Positions 41,650-51,154 of a stretch of DNA of 64,000 nucleotides are shown here, piece after piece. Position 1 is the first letter of the stretch, and each line of letters starts with the position of its first letter. The notes under the pieces are model-generated. The model had not been told where the DNA came from. It was given only the letters and a program-made list of their open reading frames with translations, and ran no database searches. A program made the translations under genes and the position numbers. The stretch lies in assembly GCA_016712415.1 (NCBI GenBank), contig JADJRC010000007.1, forward strand, positions 124,001 through 188,000, written 5' to 3'. This stretch comes from Lewinellaceae bacterium (GTDB lineage: Bacteria; Bacteroidota; Bacteroidia; Chitinophagales; Saprospiraceae).

Positions 41650-42858
41650 CTACCAGGCCTTTGCCTGATGCGGATACCGCACCACATACGCTTCCTTGAT
41701 CAGTCGGGTCATGCGGTCGCGCAAGGCCTCAATACCTTCTTTGGTGTGGGCTGAGATGAACATACTTTCACCGTAGGTTTCGCGCAGGCGATCGCGCAGG
41801 TCCTGTTCGATCTCTTTACGCATCGGCAGGTCGAGCAAATCGTCGAAATACCGTTCGCGGTAGAGGTCCATCTTGTTAAACACCATCAGCGTAGGTTTTT
41901 CGGCGGCGCCGAGTTCCTGAAGGGTTTGCTGCACGGTACGCACGTGGTCTTCAAACTGCGGATGCGCGACATCGACCACATGGAGCAAAATGTCGCTTTC
42001 GCGCACTTCGTCGAGCGTGCTTTTGAAACTTTCCACCAGGTGGTGTGGCAGTTTTCGGATAAATCCTACGGTGTCGGAAAGCAAAAAAGGCATGGTTCCG
42101 AATACCACCTTGCGTACCGTGGTATCGAGGGTGGCAAAAAGTTTGTTTTCGGCCAGAATCTCGGATTTTGAGATCAGGTTCATCAGGGTGCTTTTGCCGA
42201 CGTTGGTATAACCGACCAAAGCCACGCGGATCAGTTCGCCGCGTGTTTTGCGCTGCGTCTGGCTTTGCCGGTCGATGTCCTTTAATTTGTCTTCCAGGCT
42301 TTTGATGCGGTACTGGACGAGGCGCCGGTCGGTTTCGATCTGCGTCTCACCAGGGCCGCGCATCCCGATACCGCCCCGCTGGCGTTCAAGGTGGGTCCAC
42401 AGACCCCGAAGGCGGGGCAGCAGGTACTTCATTTGGGCGAGTTCCACCTGGGTTTTGGCCTGGGCGGTTTGGGCGCGGTTGGCAAAAATATCGAGAATGA
42501 GCGTTGAGCGATCCACGATTTTTACCTTGAGCGCTTCCTCCAGATTGTTGGTCTGTTTGCCGCTCAGGTCGTCGTCGAAGATGACCATGTTAATCTCTTC
42601 ATGCCGCTCGAGGTATTTCTGGATCTCTTCCACCTTGCCTTTTCCGATAAAACTGCGGTGTTCGGGGTGGGGCAGGCGCTGGGTAAAACGTTTTAACGTT
42701 TCTGCGCCGGCAGTTGTGGCCAGAAACTCGAGTTCGTCCATGTATTCGTGCGCCTGCGCCTCTGTCACGTCGGGCGTGATGAGGCTCACCAGTACCGCGT
42801 ATTCCTTTTCTTTTTTAAGTACGGCGGATTTCTCGCCGAGGGTCCAATCTTTTGCCAT
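41650..42858 (-). CDS. hflX: GTPase HflX
   Basis: From the ATG at 42858 (MAKDWTLGEKSAVLKKEKEY) the 402-residue protein has the HflX N-terminal domain (about 1-180, with GKGKVEEIQKYL near 73 and GPGETQIETDRRLV near 175), the G domain with GYTNVGKST, DTVGF and NKMD, and a C-terminal domain of about 50 residues. HflX binds the ribosome and splits stalled 70S particles under stress. The longer frame starting at 43134 has no similarity. Its promoter region holds a -7 box at 42999-43006, giving a leader near 130 bases with an 8-bp hairpin. Confidence 0.96.
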   Translation of the reverse strand: MAKDWTLGEKSAVLKKEKEYAVLVSLITPDVTEAQAHEYMDELEFLATTAGAETLKRFTQRLPHPEHRSFIGKGKVEEIQKYLERHEEINMVIFDDDLSGKQTNNLEEALKVKIVDRSTLILDIFANRAQTAQAKTQVELAQMKYLLPRLRGLWTHLERQRGGIGMRGPGETQIETDRRLVQYRIKSLEDKLKDIDRQSQTQRKTRGELIRVALVGYTNVGKSTLMNLISKSEILAENKLFATLDTTVRKVVFGTMPFLLSDTVGFIRKLPHHLVESFKSTLDEVRESDILLHVVDVAHPQFEDHVRTVQQTLQELGAAEKPTLMVFNKMDLYRERYFDDLLDLPMRKEIEQDLRDRLRETYGESMFISAHTKEGIEALRDRMTRLIKEAYVVRYPHQAKAW

Positions 42859-43340
42859 AATGTGTATTGCGGAACGCTGTTCCGACGGATGTATCAAAAT
42901 TGGTAAGCAAAACCGGAACAGAGATACCGTCTCCTTACGACGTGTATTTCTCGCCGGAACGGGATTCCGGTGTGCGTGTCCCGTTCCGGTGTGCGGTGCA
43001 AAGGTAAACAGGTTGTCAAAAGGATTTTTCCAAAGAAAAAGTTCAGTCAATTCGCATTTTGTCGCAAAATTTCCTTTTTGGATTTCACCTGTTAAAAAAT
43101 AGCGGAAAAGTGTTTTATTGCTTATGCTTGCCAAAAAATTATACTTTTTTTTAGTTGTTCTTTTTAGTGTAAAAATTTATATATCTCTAAATATCAGTCT
43201 CTTATTAAAAATCAGAATAAATATTCAGACAACTTCATGTAAATGGTGCATATACTTTACTAAGTTTGGCCTCTAATTTGCTGTGGCCGGTTTACCCACA
43301 TACAATTGTTAAATTTTTTTCATAATAATCCCTCATTCAA
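42859..43340. other. Divergent promoter region of hflX and rpoN
   Basis: On the minus strand TACCTTTG (43006-42999) is a good -7 box for hflX. In the hflX leader GAACGGGA (42957-42964) and TCCCGTTC (42979-42986) form an 8-bp hairpin, and TTCCGGTGTGCG is repeated directly at 42965-42976 and 42984-42995. On the plus strand TAAGTTTG at 43261-43268 is a -7-type box for rpoN, but no good -33 is seen. The 43100-43330 part is very AT-rich. I see no gene here. Confidence 0.6.
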
Positions 43341-44837
43341 ATGGCATCGATATACGGACCGAAACAGACCCTATCCCAAAAACTTCAGCAGAAACTTTCG
43401 CCTCAGCAGATACAGCTGATGAAGCTGCTGCAAATCCTGACGGCTACCCTCGAACAACGCATTCAGGAAGAACTGGAAGTAAATCCGGCCCTTGAAGAAG
43501 GGGATGAAATACCCGATGTATCGGAAGGAATGTCGGAGATGGACCTGGCAGACGCCGACCTCAGTTTTTACGAACGCGAGCAAAAAGCGGAAGCCGGAGA
43601 GAAAGACGACGACCGGCAGACAGAGCCGAACGACTCCGAGAGTCTGAACGAAATAGATGTCGAACCTGCGGAAGATTATTCCGACGACGATGCCGTAAGC
43701 CTCCGCGACGACGATGTCGAACTCGACGACTACCTGGTCAATTTTATTGAAGACGACCCTTCAACCTATAAAACACGCGGCGACGAGCGCAATGGCGACG
43801 AAGAAGAAAAGACCATGCCGCTCGCCTTTGAAAATACGTTCCACGAATACCTGGAACAACAACTCGGGCTGCTTGATCTCGACGACGACCGCGAACACGC
43901 CATCGCCCTGCAAATCATCGGCTCCATCGACGACGACGGCTACCTGCGCCGCGAGTCGGCGGCCATGGTCGACGACCTGCTGTTCAGCCAGAACATCTCT
44001 ACCCACGAAAAAGAGATCAACCGCATCCTTCTAAAAATTCAACAGTTCGACCCGCCCGGCATCGGCGCCCGCGACCTGCGCGAATCCCTCCTGCTCCAAC
44101 TCCATCATCGCCTGCGGCAGGAAGAAGACACGATTTCGTACGAGGAAAAACTGGTGATCCAAATCGCCATTCGCCTTATCGACCAATACTTCGACGAGTT
44201 TACCAAGAAGCACTACCCCAAACTGTGCCGGCAACTGAACATCGACGAGGAAGACCTGCGGTCGGCCGTGAACGAGATACTCAAACTCAACCCCAAACCT
44301 GCCAGCGGCTTCGCTACCCGTGGCGACCGCGCGCTGAACTACGTTGTGCCCGATTTTCTGGTCAGCAACCGCGACGGCGAACTCGAACTCACCCTCAACG
44401 CCCGCAATGCCCCTGACCTGCGCATCAACGATCAGTACCGCGACATGTTGAAGGCCTTCCATTCCGGCCGGAACGGCAAACGCCCGTCGAGAAAAGAAAA
44501 AGAAGCCGTGCTGTTTATCAAACAAAAAATCGACAGCGCCAAGTGGTTTATCGACGCCATCAAGCAGCGCCAGCAAACCATGATGCTCACCATGGGCGCT
44601 ATCCTGCGCCACCAGGAAGATTATTTCCTCACCGGCGATCAAAAGAAACTCCACCCCATGATCCTGAAGGATATCGCCGACACCACCGGACTCGATATTT
44701 CGACCGTGTCGCGTGTGGCCAATTCCAAATACGTACAAACGGAGTTTGGCACCAAACGCCTGAAGGATTTTTTCTCCGAAAGCCTGAGCACACAGGACGG
44801 CGAAGAGGTGTCGACCCTGGAAGTGAAAAAATCCTGA
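43341..44837 (+). CDS. rpoN: RNA polymerase sigma-54 factor (frame-broken before the RpoN box)
   Basis: The product begins MASIYGPKQTLSQKLQQKLS with the Gln-rich region I that contacts activators, then an acidic stretch (about 50-150), the core-binding domain (about 165-330, with FDPPGIGARDLRESLLLQLH), and the DNA-binding part with LHPMILKDIADTTGLDISTV (HTH near 430-460). The frame stops at 44837, but the RpoN box ARRTVAKYREQL is in the next frame (to 44995). Reading the A6 run at 44826-44831 with one extra A restores ...LEVKKILTDIIGEENKRRPL... without interruption. Sigma-54 directs transcription of activator-dependent promoters. A true loss of the RpoN box would disable it, so a sequence error is more likely. 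Confidence 0.95.
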   Translation: MASIYGPKQTLSQKLQQKLSPQQIQLMKLLQILTATLEQRIQEELEVNPALEEGDEIPDVSEGMSEMDLADADLSFYEREQKAEAGEKDDDRQTEPNDSESLNEIDVEPAEDYSDDDAVSLRDDDVELDDYLVNFIEDDPSTYKTRGDERNGDEEEKTMPLAFENTFHEYLEQQLGLLDLDDDREHAIALQIIGSIDDDGYLRRESAAMVDDLLFSQNISTHEKEINRILLKIQQFDPPGIGARDLRESLLLQLHHRLRQEEDTISYEEKLVIQIAIRLIDQYFDEFTKKHYPKLCRQLNIDEEDLRSAVNEILKLNPKPASGFATRGDRALNYVVPDFLVSNRDGELELTLNARNAPDLRINDQYRDMLKAFHSGRNGKRPSRKEKEAVLFIKQKIDSAKWFIDAIKQRQQTMMLTMGAILRHQEDYFLTGDQKKLHPMILKDIADTTGLDISTVSRVANSKYVQTEFGTKRLKDFFSESLSTQDGEEVSTLEVKKS

Positions 44838-44995
44838 CCGATATTATAGGTGAAGAAAACAAACGCCGCCCGCTTTCCGACGAAAAACTGAAGTCGCTGC
44901 TGATGAAAAAAGGCTACAATATTGCCCGCCGCACCGTGGCAAAATACCGGGAGCAACTCAATATCCCGGTGGCCCGGTTGCGGAAAGGATTGTGA
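44828..44995 (+). CDS. rpoN: RpoN C-terminal segment in shifted frame
   Basis: Fifty-five codons that complete sigma-54: ILTDIIGEENKRRPLSDEKL, then the RpoN box ARRTVAKYREQLNIP and a terminal RLRKGL. The RpoN box recognises the -24 promoter element. It is out of phase with the preceding rpoN frame by one base, with the break at the A run 44826-44831. It has no start codon of its own and should be joined to 43341-44826. Confidence 0.88.
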   Translation, partial: KILTDIIGEENKRRPLSDEKLKSLLMKKGYNIARRTVAKYREQLNIPVARLRKGL

Positions 44996-45044
44996 AGCGC
45001 AGGCAGGGCCTTTGTTGCAGGGTTCAGCGCCTGCTGATACATCG

Positions 45045-45704
45045 ATGAATACTGACCCGGTCGAATACTACCGCCAACGCGCCCTCGAATACGAGGCTAT
45101 TTACCAAAAGCCGGAACGCCAGGGCGATCTGCACACGGCAGAAACATCACTACAGGAACGCCTTGCAGGCCTCGATGTATTGGAAATAGCCTGTGGCACA
45201 GGCTATTGGACCGAAAAAATCGCACAAACAGCCCGTTCTATTTGTGCAGGAGATATCAATGAGGCGGTATTGGCCATTGCACGGTCAAAAACCTGCCTAT
45301 GCCCGGTTGATTTCAGACAGGAAGATTTTTATCAGTTGCCGCCACATGGAGAAGAGCCGGCTTTTGACGCTTTGTTCGGCGGCTTTATATGGTCGCACAT
45401 ACCCCGTCAAAATTTAAGCGATGTACTGGAAAGCCTTCAAAAAAGAATTGCGTCCGGCGGGCGGCTTGTCTTTATCGACAACCGTTTTGTAGAAAACAGC
45501 AGTACGCCAGTCCATTCGCGCGACGAAGCCGGCAACACGTATCAGCAGCGCAGGCTTGGCGACGGCACAGAACACCTCGTGCTAAAAAACTTTCCAACAA
45601 CCGATGAAATTCGCTCTTTGCTTTCCACTTTTGGCAAGACAGAAATACTGGAATTGACGTATTTTTGGCTGGCAGACTGCCGGCTTTTTTCAAACAAAAG
45701 ATAG
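45045..45704 (+). CDS. Class I SAM-dependent methyltransferase
   Basis: Starting at the ATG at 45045 (MNTDPVEYYRQRALEYEAIY) the 219-residue protein is a Rossmann-fold methyltransferase: motif I LEIACGTGYWTEKIA at about 46-60, acidic motif II in CAGDINEAVL, and motif post-I/IV DALFGGFIWSHIP near 110. The substrate is unknown. The longer frame beginning at 44922 overlaps the rpoN end and has no similarity. It follows rpoN by 49 bases and ends before the recA promoter. Confidence 0.85.
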   Translation: MNTDPVEYYRQRALEYEAIYQKPERQGDLHTAETSLQERLAGLDVLEIACGTGYWTEKIAQTARSICAGDINEAVLAIARSKTCLCPVDFRQEDFYQLPPHGEEPAFDALFGGFIWSHIPRQNLSDVLESLQKRIASGGRLVFIDNRFVENSSTPVHSRDEAGNTYQQRRLGDGTEHLVLKNFPTTDEIRSLLSTFGKTEILELTYFWLADCRLFSNKR

Positions 45705-45764
45705 GTTAATTGTCCTTTTTAAGGCACACAGGAAAAAAATGTTGAAAAATTTTCCTGAAAAAAC

Positions 45765-45793
45765 TTGCCATAAAAACATTTTGTTTATTTTTG
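45765..45793 (+). promoter_or_regulatory. recA: Bacteroidota promoter of recA
   Basis: TTG at 45765-45767 and TATTTTTG at 45786-45793 match the -33 and -7 elements with an 18-base spacer. Transcription should start near 45800, giving a leader of about 98 bases. A short hairpin (CAGGAAAA at 45729-45736 with TTTTCCTG at 45750-45757) lies just upstream. I see no LexA-type operator. Confidence 0.7.
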
Positions 45794-45897
45794 TCGCCGG
45801 TTTGTTTCAATTCTTTTTGACGACAGCTCCTGCTTTCCTCACTAAGTGACTGACAACCAAAATAAACATCATTCACTCTTTCACCCTCTCACAACCT

Positions 45898-46968
45898 ATG
45901 GCAGACGATAGAGAAAATAAACTCAAGACCCTTCAAGCCACCATTGACCGTCTCGATAAAACCTATGGTCGGGGCACTATCATGCGCCTTGGCGACAAAC
46001 AGGCTGTTGAAGTGGAGGCGATTCCTTCCGGTTCACTCGGACTGGATATGGCGCTCGGTTGTTACGGCTACCCGAAAGGCCGGATCATTGAGATATACGG
46101 ACCTGAATCGTCCGGTAAAACCACCCTTGCCATCCACGCCGTTGCAGAATGCCAGAAAAATGGCGGTATCGCTGCTATTGTGGATGCCGAACACGCATTC
46201 GACCGATTCTATGCCGAAGCATTGGGCGTGGACGTAAACAACCTGCTCATCAGCCAGCCCGACAATGGCGAACAGGCGCTTGAAATTGCGGAAAACCTTA
46301 TCCGTTCGGGTGCGGTGGATATCCTGGTGATTGACTCCGTCGCCGCCCTCGTGCCGCGCGCAGAGATTGAGGGTGAAATGGGCGACTCCAAAATGGGACT
46401 TCAGGCCCGCCTCATGAGTCAGGCCATGCGCAAACTCACGGCCAATATCGGTCGCACGGGCTGCTGTTGCATCTTTATCAACCAATTGCGCGAAAAGATC
46501 GGTGTCATGTTCGGCAACCCCGAAACGACAACCGGCGGCAACGCGCTCAAGTTTTATGCATCTGTACGCCTCGATATCCGCAAAAGCGGAGCGGCGTTGA
46601 AAGACAAGGACGGCAACGTCGTTGGCAACCAGGTAAAAGTAAAGGTGGTGAAAAACAAACTCGCCCCGCCCTTCCGCATTGCACAGTTCGATATCGTATT
46701 TGGAGAAGGCATCTCCAAAGCCGGTGAAATTATTGACCTGGGCTCAGACTTCGATGTCATCCAGAAGAGTGGCGCGTGGTATAGTTACAACGGCGCCAAG
46801 ATTGCTCAGGGCCGTGATTCTGCCAAGCAATTTATGCTCGACAACCCGGAAATGGCGCTTGAGATCGAACAAAAGATCAAGGAAAAAGCCCTTGCCGGAT
46901 CGACCAAACAAGCTGCCGGCGCAGCGCCTGTCGTTGCGGGTGATGACGACGGGGAAGATGATTTTTAA
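45898..46968 (+). CDS. recA: Recombinase RecA
   Basis: The 356-residue product is a full-length RecA: Walker A GPESSGKTT at about 66-74, the MAW-type segment IDSVAALVPRAEIEGEMGDS near 143, loop L2 FINQLREKIGVMFGNPETTT near 197, and an acidic C-terminal tail ending GEDDF. RecA forms a filament on single-stranded DNA, carries out strand exchange and, where LexA exists, triggers its cleavage. The ATG at 45898 starts MADDRENKLKTLQATIDRLD, as expected. A clear promoter precedes it and a hairpin follows it. Confidence 0.98.
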   Translation: MADDRENKLKTLQATIDRLDKTYGRGTIMRLGDKQAVEVEAIPSGSLGLDMALGCYGYPKGRIIEIYGPESSGKTTLAIHAVAECQKNGGIAAIVDAEHAFDRFYAEALGVDVNNLLISQPDNGEQALEIAENLIRSGAVDILVIDSVAALVPRAEIEGEMGDSKMGLQARLMSQAMRKLTANIGRTGCCCIFINQLREKIGVMFGNPETTTGGNALKFYASVRLDIRKSGAALKDKDGNVVGNQVKVKVVKNKLAPPFRIAQFDIVFGEGISKAGEIIDLGSDFDVIQKSGAWYSYNGAKIAQGRDSAKQFMLDNPEMALEIEQKIKEKALAGSTKQAAGAAPVVAGDDDGEDDF

Positions 46969-46990
46969 GTAAAAGCCACGTAGTGGAATT

Positions 46991-47031
46991 ACGACGGGGC
47001 ACGACGATCAAAATGCGTTGTGGCCCGTCGT
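46991..47031 (+). terminator. Probable recA terminator hairpin
   Basis: ACGACGGG (46991-46998) pairs with CCCGTCGT (47024-47031), with weaker pairing inside. It lies 22 bases after the recA stop. The following sequence (GTCATTTTAG) has only four consecutive T, so termination may be partial. Confidence 0.5.
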
Positions 47032-47080
47032 GTCATTTTAGTTTGAAAACTATATCAATATAACAAATCGATATAAGAGT

Positions 47081-47491
47081 ATGGATTTTAAGGCGACTAC
47101 CAAAGAAGGCAAGGCCATCCGTTTCCAGTTGTATGTCGATGCTGCACCAGCTACTGCGGAAGCCTTTTTAAAGGTACTCCCATTCTCCGCCATGTTTTAT
47201 CATGCGCGGGTATCGGGCGAGGAGATATGGATCAGCGATGCACCCGAACTCGATGTTATTCAGGAAAATTGTTCCGTTTTTGCTGAGCCGGGGGAGATTG
47301 TGATAGGGGTCAAAAACCCGGCTCGGAACAGGATTGCCAGGTGTATTGGCATATTTTACGGCAAGGGCCAGCTGTTGGATTGCGGCAATATTTTTGGGAA
47401 AGTACTGGCGGAAGACCTCCCTGTGCTAAAAACTCTGGGCGACAGCATCTGGAGAAACGGCGGACAGGAGCTGATTTTTGAACGGATGTGA
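47081..47491 (+). CDS. DUF3830-like (cyclophilin-like fold) protein
   Basis: A 136-residue cytoplasmic protein resembling DUF3830: an N-terminal strand pair, then DAAPATAEAFLKVLPFSAMF at about 20-39, HARVSGEEIWI near 41, the EPGEIVIG motif near 68 and a C-terminal SIWRNGGQELIFERM. DUF3830 proteins have a cyclophilin-like barrel but lack the usual prolyl isomerase residues; the function is unknown. It stands alone, convergent with feoB. I rate the family match as likely, not certain. Confidence 0.6.
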   Translation: MDFKATTKEGKAIRFQLYVDAAPATAEAFLKVLPFSAMFYHARVSGEEIWISDAPELDVIQENCSVFAEPGEIVIGVKNPARNRIARCIGIFYGKGQLLDCGNIFGKVLAEDLPVLKTLGDSIWRNGGQELIFERM

Positions 47492-47545
47492 TTGCGAGAT
47501 GAGCAATTCAAAGTCATGTCCTGCGTGGGTAGTATCTTCGCAGTA

Positions 47546-49711
47546 CTAAACCTTGGGCAACAAGGTATACACCAGCCAGGCAAAGAAATACGCCAAACCC
47601 GACATAAACAGGAACTGAAATATTGGCCATTTCCAGTTGCCGGTTTCACGGCGAACGACCGCAAGGGTGCTCATACACTGCATGGCAAGGGCATAGAACA
47701 CCAGCAGTGAGATGCCCGTAGCAAGGGTGTATACCCGGTCGCCGTTTTCAAAACGGTCGTCGGTCATTTGCCGGCGCAGGCGGCCGTAGCGCTCGAAGGG
47801 CCGCTGGTTAGAGGCTTCCACTTCTTCCCTGGCGCCGACACTTTCGAGACTGTATATCGTATACATGGTACCGTTGAACACCTCGCGCGCAGCAAATGAC
47901 GAAAGCAGCGCAATACCTATTTTCCAGTCGTAACCCAGTGGGCGAATGGCCGGTTCAATGCCTTTTCCAATGATACCGGCGTAAGACGCTTCCAGCCTTT
48001 TTGCAGCGACACGGTCGTTCAGTTCTTCCGGCGTCAGGGAGCCCGACATCTCTGTTCGCACTCGCGATTCAGCGTTGTCGAGTGCGCCTTCAGGGCCCGA
48101 ATTGCCCAGTATCCAAAGTGCAATGGAGATCATAAAGATGATCTTTCCGGCGCCTGCAACAAAAGCCTTCACTTTTTCCCAGACAGTGAGCCACACATTT
48201 TTCCAGTGCGGCATGCGGTATTCCGGCAATTCCAGGGCCAGGAAAGAGGGATCACTGGTGCGCAGTATTTTTTTGAAAACGTATGCTGCGCCCAATGCTG
48301 CACCAAGCCCGAAAAAGTACATGCCCCCGAATATGAGGGCTTTGGTCCACCAGGTGCTCAGGGGCAGCGCCACAGGAATCAACACCAGGTAAACCGGTAT
48401 ACGCGCACTGCAGCTGATAAACGGCGTCACCATGACCGTTATCAGGCGTTCTTTCCAGTTGCTGATGGTACGCGTGCCCATAATGGCCGGTACCGCGCAG
48501 GCGCCGCCGCCGATCAAGGCGACGATGCTTCGGCCATTCATACCGAAGCGCCGCATTGTTTTATCAAAAATAAACACCGCACGGGCCATGTAGCCGACTT
48601 CTTCCAAAATAGAGATCAGCAGGAAGAGGAGTGCAATCTGGGGCACAAAAACCAGTACACCCTGCAGACCGGGCAATACCCCCTTTACCAGCAGCGATGA
48701 AAACCAGTTGTCGGTCATGTTATTGCCCACGGCATCAACCAGAACGCCCGTAGCATTTTCTACCCAGCCACCTGTGGTATCGTAGCCGAAGAAAATAGCC
48801 ATAAACACCATCAACATCACTCCAAAAAAGATCAACGGCCCAAACAGCCGGTGGGTGAGCACCGCGTCAATATGGTCGGTGGCCGTCCCCCCGGAAACAA
48901 AGGGTTGTTGGATGGTTTTCCGGACAATCGGCGTAAAGCGGTCGTAACGGTCAAGCGTCTCGTCGACCTGGGCCCGGAGCGACTGAAAATCCTTGGTTTC
49001 CACGATGGCCGAGAGCGTTTCGCGTTCCTGTTTTTTCAGGAAGGGCAGCCATCCGTGGTGGTGGGCGAGCAGCAGGGCACAGTAAGCGTTGCCAATCGGG
49101 AGGTTGTGGCGCACGGCATCGACAACCTGTTTTTCCTGCTCCCGCAAGGGATAAAACACCATTTCCGAACCGGCAGAGGCATCGGGTTCATTCCGGATCA
49201 GTTTTTCCAGTTCGTGCAGGAGCTTCTGGATATTTTCTCCTGTTCGGCCGCTGATCGAAATGACCGGTATCCTGAATTGCGCAACCAGACGCGCGGTATT
49301 GACTTTTATCCCTTGTTCGGCAGCGGAATCCGACATATTTAGCGCCAGCAACAGGGGCAAACCGAGATCGAGCAGCTGGGTAAACAGCAACATGTGTTTA
49401 TCCAGGTGCGTCACATCGGCAATATACACCAGGGCGTCAGGGTAGAAAGGATCTGCCGGGTTGGTCAGAACGGCAGTAACAATCTTTTCATCGGAGGAGG
49501 TGGGATACAGACTATAGGTGCCGGGCAGGTCGATCAGCCTTGCCTCCAGGCCACTGGGAAACCGCAGGCGACCCTCCTTGACGTCGACTGTGACGCCGGG
49601 AAAATTGCCGGTCTTCTGCCGCAAGCCGGTCAATTGATTGAATACTGTGGATTTGCCGCTATTGGGATTGCCCAACAAGGCAATTTTAAGGGGCTTGCCG
49701 CTATCGCTCAT
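47546..49711 (-). CDS. feoB: Ferrous iron transporter B
   Basis: From the ATG at 49711 (MSDSGKPLKIALLGNPNSGK) the 721-residue protein has the FeoB G domain (about 1-165: GNPNSGKST, DLPGTYSLYPTSSDEK, and the G4 motif NMSD), the GDI-like helical domain (about 170-270), and the membrane part with about ten helices including the gate motifs CAVPAIMGTRTI and CSARIPVYLVLI. It imports Fe2+ across the inner membrane. The ATG at 49711 overlaps the feoA stop by four bases (ATGA), which supports this start over 49729. A C-terminal stretch of about 60 residues after the second gate is usual. Confidence 0.96.
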   Translation of the reverse strand: MSDSGKPLKIALLGNPNSGKSTVFNQLTGLRQKTGNFPGVTVDVKEGRLRFPSGLEARLIDLPGTYSLYPTSSDEKIVTAVLTNPADPFYPDALVYIADVTHLDKHMLLFTQLLDLGLPLLLALNMSDSAAEQGIKVNTARLVAQFRIPVISISGRTGENIQKLLHELEKLIRNEPDASAGSEMVFYPLREQEKQVVDAVRHNLPIGNAYCALLLAHHHGWLPFLKKQERETLSAIVETKDFQSLRAQVDETLDRYDRFTPIVRKTIQQPFVSGGTATDHIDAVLTHRLFGPLIFFGVMLMVFMAIFFGYDTTGGWVENATGVLVDAVGNNMTDNWFSSLLVKGVLPGLQGVLVFVPQIALLFLLISILEEVGYMARAVFIFDKTMRRFGMNGRSIVALIGGGACAVPAIMGTRTISNWKERLITVMVTPFISCSARIPVYLVLIPVALPLSTWWTKALIFGGMYFFGLGAALGAAYVFKKILRTSDPSFLALELPEYRMPHWKNVWLTVWEKVKAFVAGAGKIIFMISIALWILGNSGPEGALDNAESRVRTEMSGSLTPEELNDRVAAKRLEASYAGIIGKGIEPAIRPLGYDWKIGIALLSSFAAREVFNGTMYTIYSLESVGAREEVEASNQRPFERYGRLRRQMTDDRFENGDRVYTLATGISLLVFYALAMQCMSTLAVVRRETGNWKWPIFQFLFMSGLAYFFAWLVYTLLPKV

Positions 49712-49941
49712 AGTTCCAAAAGAATACATGCGGCCTCTTCTTCCCGAAGTGCCAGGCGAATACCATCTACCTTTATATAAAAGGCATTCCCAAACGGAGC
49801 GGGCCGAACCAGTTCGATAAGTGTTCCGGGCAACACGCCCATGGCAGTCAACTTTCCGGCCAGGGCCGGGTCGGTAACGGCTATGGCCAGAGCACTTTCG
49901 TGCTGCTTGAGGTCGGCAATGGTGCGGTAACGACGCTGCAT
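49708..49941 (-). CDS. feoA: FeoA domain protein
   Basis: The 77-residue product is an SH3-like FeoA, with LAGKLTAMGVLPGTLIELVR at about 28-47 and the terminal VDGIRLALREEEAACILLEL. FeoA is a small cytoplasmic partner needed for FeoB function. It overlaps feoB by four bases, the normal feoAB layout. On the minus strand TACATTTG (50000-49993) upstream is a -7-type box with no good -33. Confidence 0.93.
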   Translation of the reverse strand: MQRRYRTIADLKQHESALAIAVTDPALAGKLTAMGVLPGTLIELVRPAPFGNAFYIKVDGIRLALREEEAACILLEL

Positions 49942-50041
49942 AAGCGGGAATTTTCGATCAACGATCAGTATTTAGACCAATTCCAAACATCGCAAATGTA
50001 TTAGTTGTTCTCCAAATCGATATAAAAAAGTATCCGTCCCT

Positions 50042-51154
50042 TCAGGTATCTGTTTCCTGATCCAGCCGCTCGGTAAGCCGCTGTACCAGTTTGAATTCCT
50101 TAAAAAATGTATGTGCGATGACCCTGAGTACCGTGTAGACCGGAATACCCAGTACCATGCCCAGCATGCCGCCAAGTTTGGCAGCCATCAGGGTTACAAC
50201 AAATATTTCGAGTGGATGTGCCCGAACACTTTTTGAAAAGATTGCCGGACCCATCAAATTACTGTCGATCAGGTGTACGACTACAAAGGTGCCTGCCATT
50301 TTCAGCAGTTTGGGCCACAGCAAAACAAATTCGGTATCCAGATTGGAGGAGACCATTATAAAACTGCCAAAGGCAATCCCCAAAACAGGCCCAATATAAG
50401 GAATGACGTTAAACAGTCCGCCGAATGCGCCGATCAACAGTGCATTTTTTACGTCAAAAAACCACAGTACCAACGCAATCATCAGAGAAAACAAAAATAT
50501 CTGTGCTGCAAGGCCGCCAAAGTAACGGCCAAGCATATTGCTCGATTTCTGCACTGCATGGCGCACCTTGGGTTCCAGTTCATTGGGTACCAATGCATGC
50601 AGGATTTCGAGAAAGAGGTTGTTTTCCTTGAGAAAGAAGAAAAGAATGAAGGTGACCGAAGCCAGCGTCACGAAAACGTTTCCCGCGGCAGAAATAAATG
50701 TTCCGAGAAAATCACCGACCAGGGTTGGCTTAAACCAGGTGCTTAACAATTCCTGCGTTCTGGTTGCCAGCGATTCTCCGTCCGACAGCAACCCGATCTG
50801 ATGCATTTGCCGGTCGAGATGAAAAAACGGTTCTTTCAGTTTTTCGCCAAGAGCCTCGTAATCTACGGTCGACAGGTTGCGGGCCTGCTCTACAATTGTA
50901 GGCACAAAAAGCATGATCAAGCCTAAAATAAGCCCATAAAACGACATGATCGTCAGCAATGCAGCGCCCGTAGGTCCAAGGTGGTAACGCTTGATTCTGA
51001 CACGTTTCTGTAGAAAAATCATGATCGGGCGGCCAAGCATGGAAAGCACCCATGCGATCAGGATGTACATGACAATATTGGAGAAATAATACCCGATGGC
51101 AATCAAAAGTGCCGCGCCGATGAACCACAGGATATTTCGATTCAGGTTGCTCAT
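50042..51154 (-). CDS. AI-2E family transporter (permease)
   Basis: The 370-residue membrane protein is of the AI-2E (UPF0118) family: two N-terminal helices, a large extracytoplasmic loop (about 90-150), then five or more helices, with the markers FFLKENNLFLEIL near 172, GLFNVIPYIGPVLGIAFGSF near 243 and DSNLMGPAIFSKSVRAHPLE near 290. Some members export autoinducer-2 or act as Na+/H+ antiporters; the substrate here is unknown. Its ATG overlaps the ftcD stop (TAATG), so the two are translationally coupled. Confidence 0.93.
   Translation of the reverse strand: MSNLNRNILWFIGAALLIAIGYYFSNIVMYILIAWVLSMLGRPIMIFLQKRVRIKRYHLGPTGAALLTIMSFYGLILGLIMLFVPTIVEQARNLSTVDYEALGEKLKEPFFHLDRQMHQIGLLSDGESLATRTQELLSTWFKPTLVGDFLGTFISAAGNVFVTLASVTFILFFFLKENNLFLEILHALVPNELEPKVRHAVQKSSNMLGRYFGGLAAQIFLFSLMIALVLWFFDVKNALLIGAFGGLFNVIPYIGPVLGIAFGSFIMVSSNLDTEFVLLWPKLLKMAGTFVVVHLIDSNLMGPAIFSKSVRAHPLEIFVVTLMAAKLGGMLGMVLGIPVYTVLRVIAHTFFKEFKLVQRLTERLDQETDT

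Noticed and set aside
42248..43102. Plus-strand open frame over hflX and its leader
   Set aside because: Antisense shadow; composition is Arg/Ser-rich and unlike real proteins of this genome.
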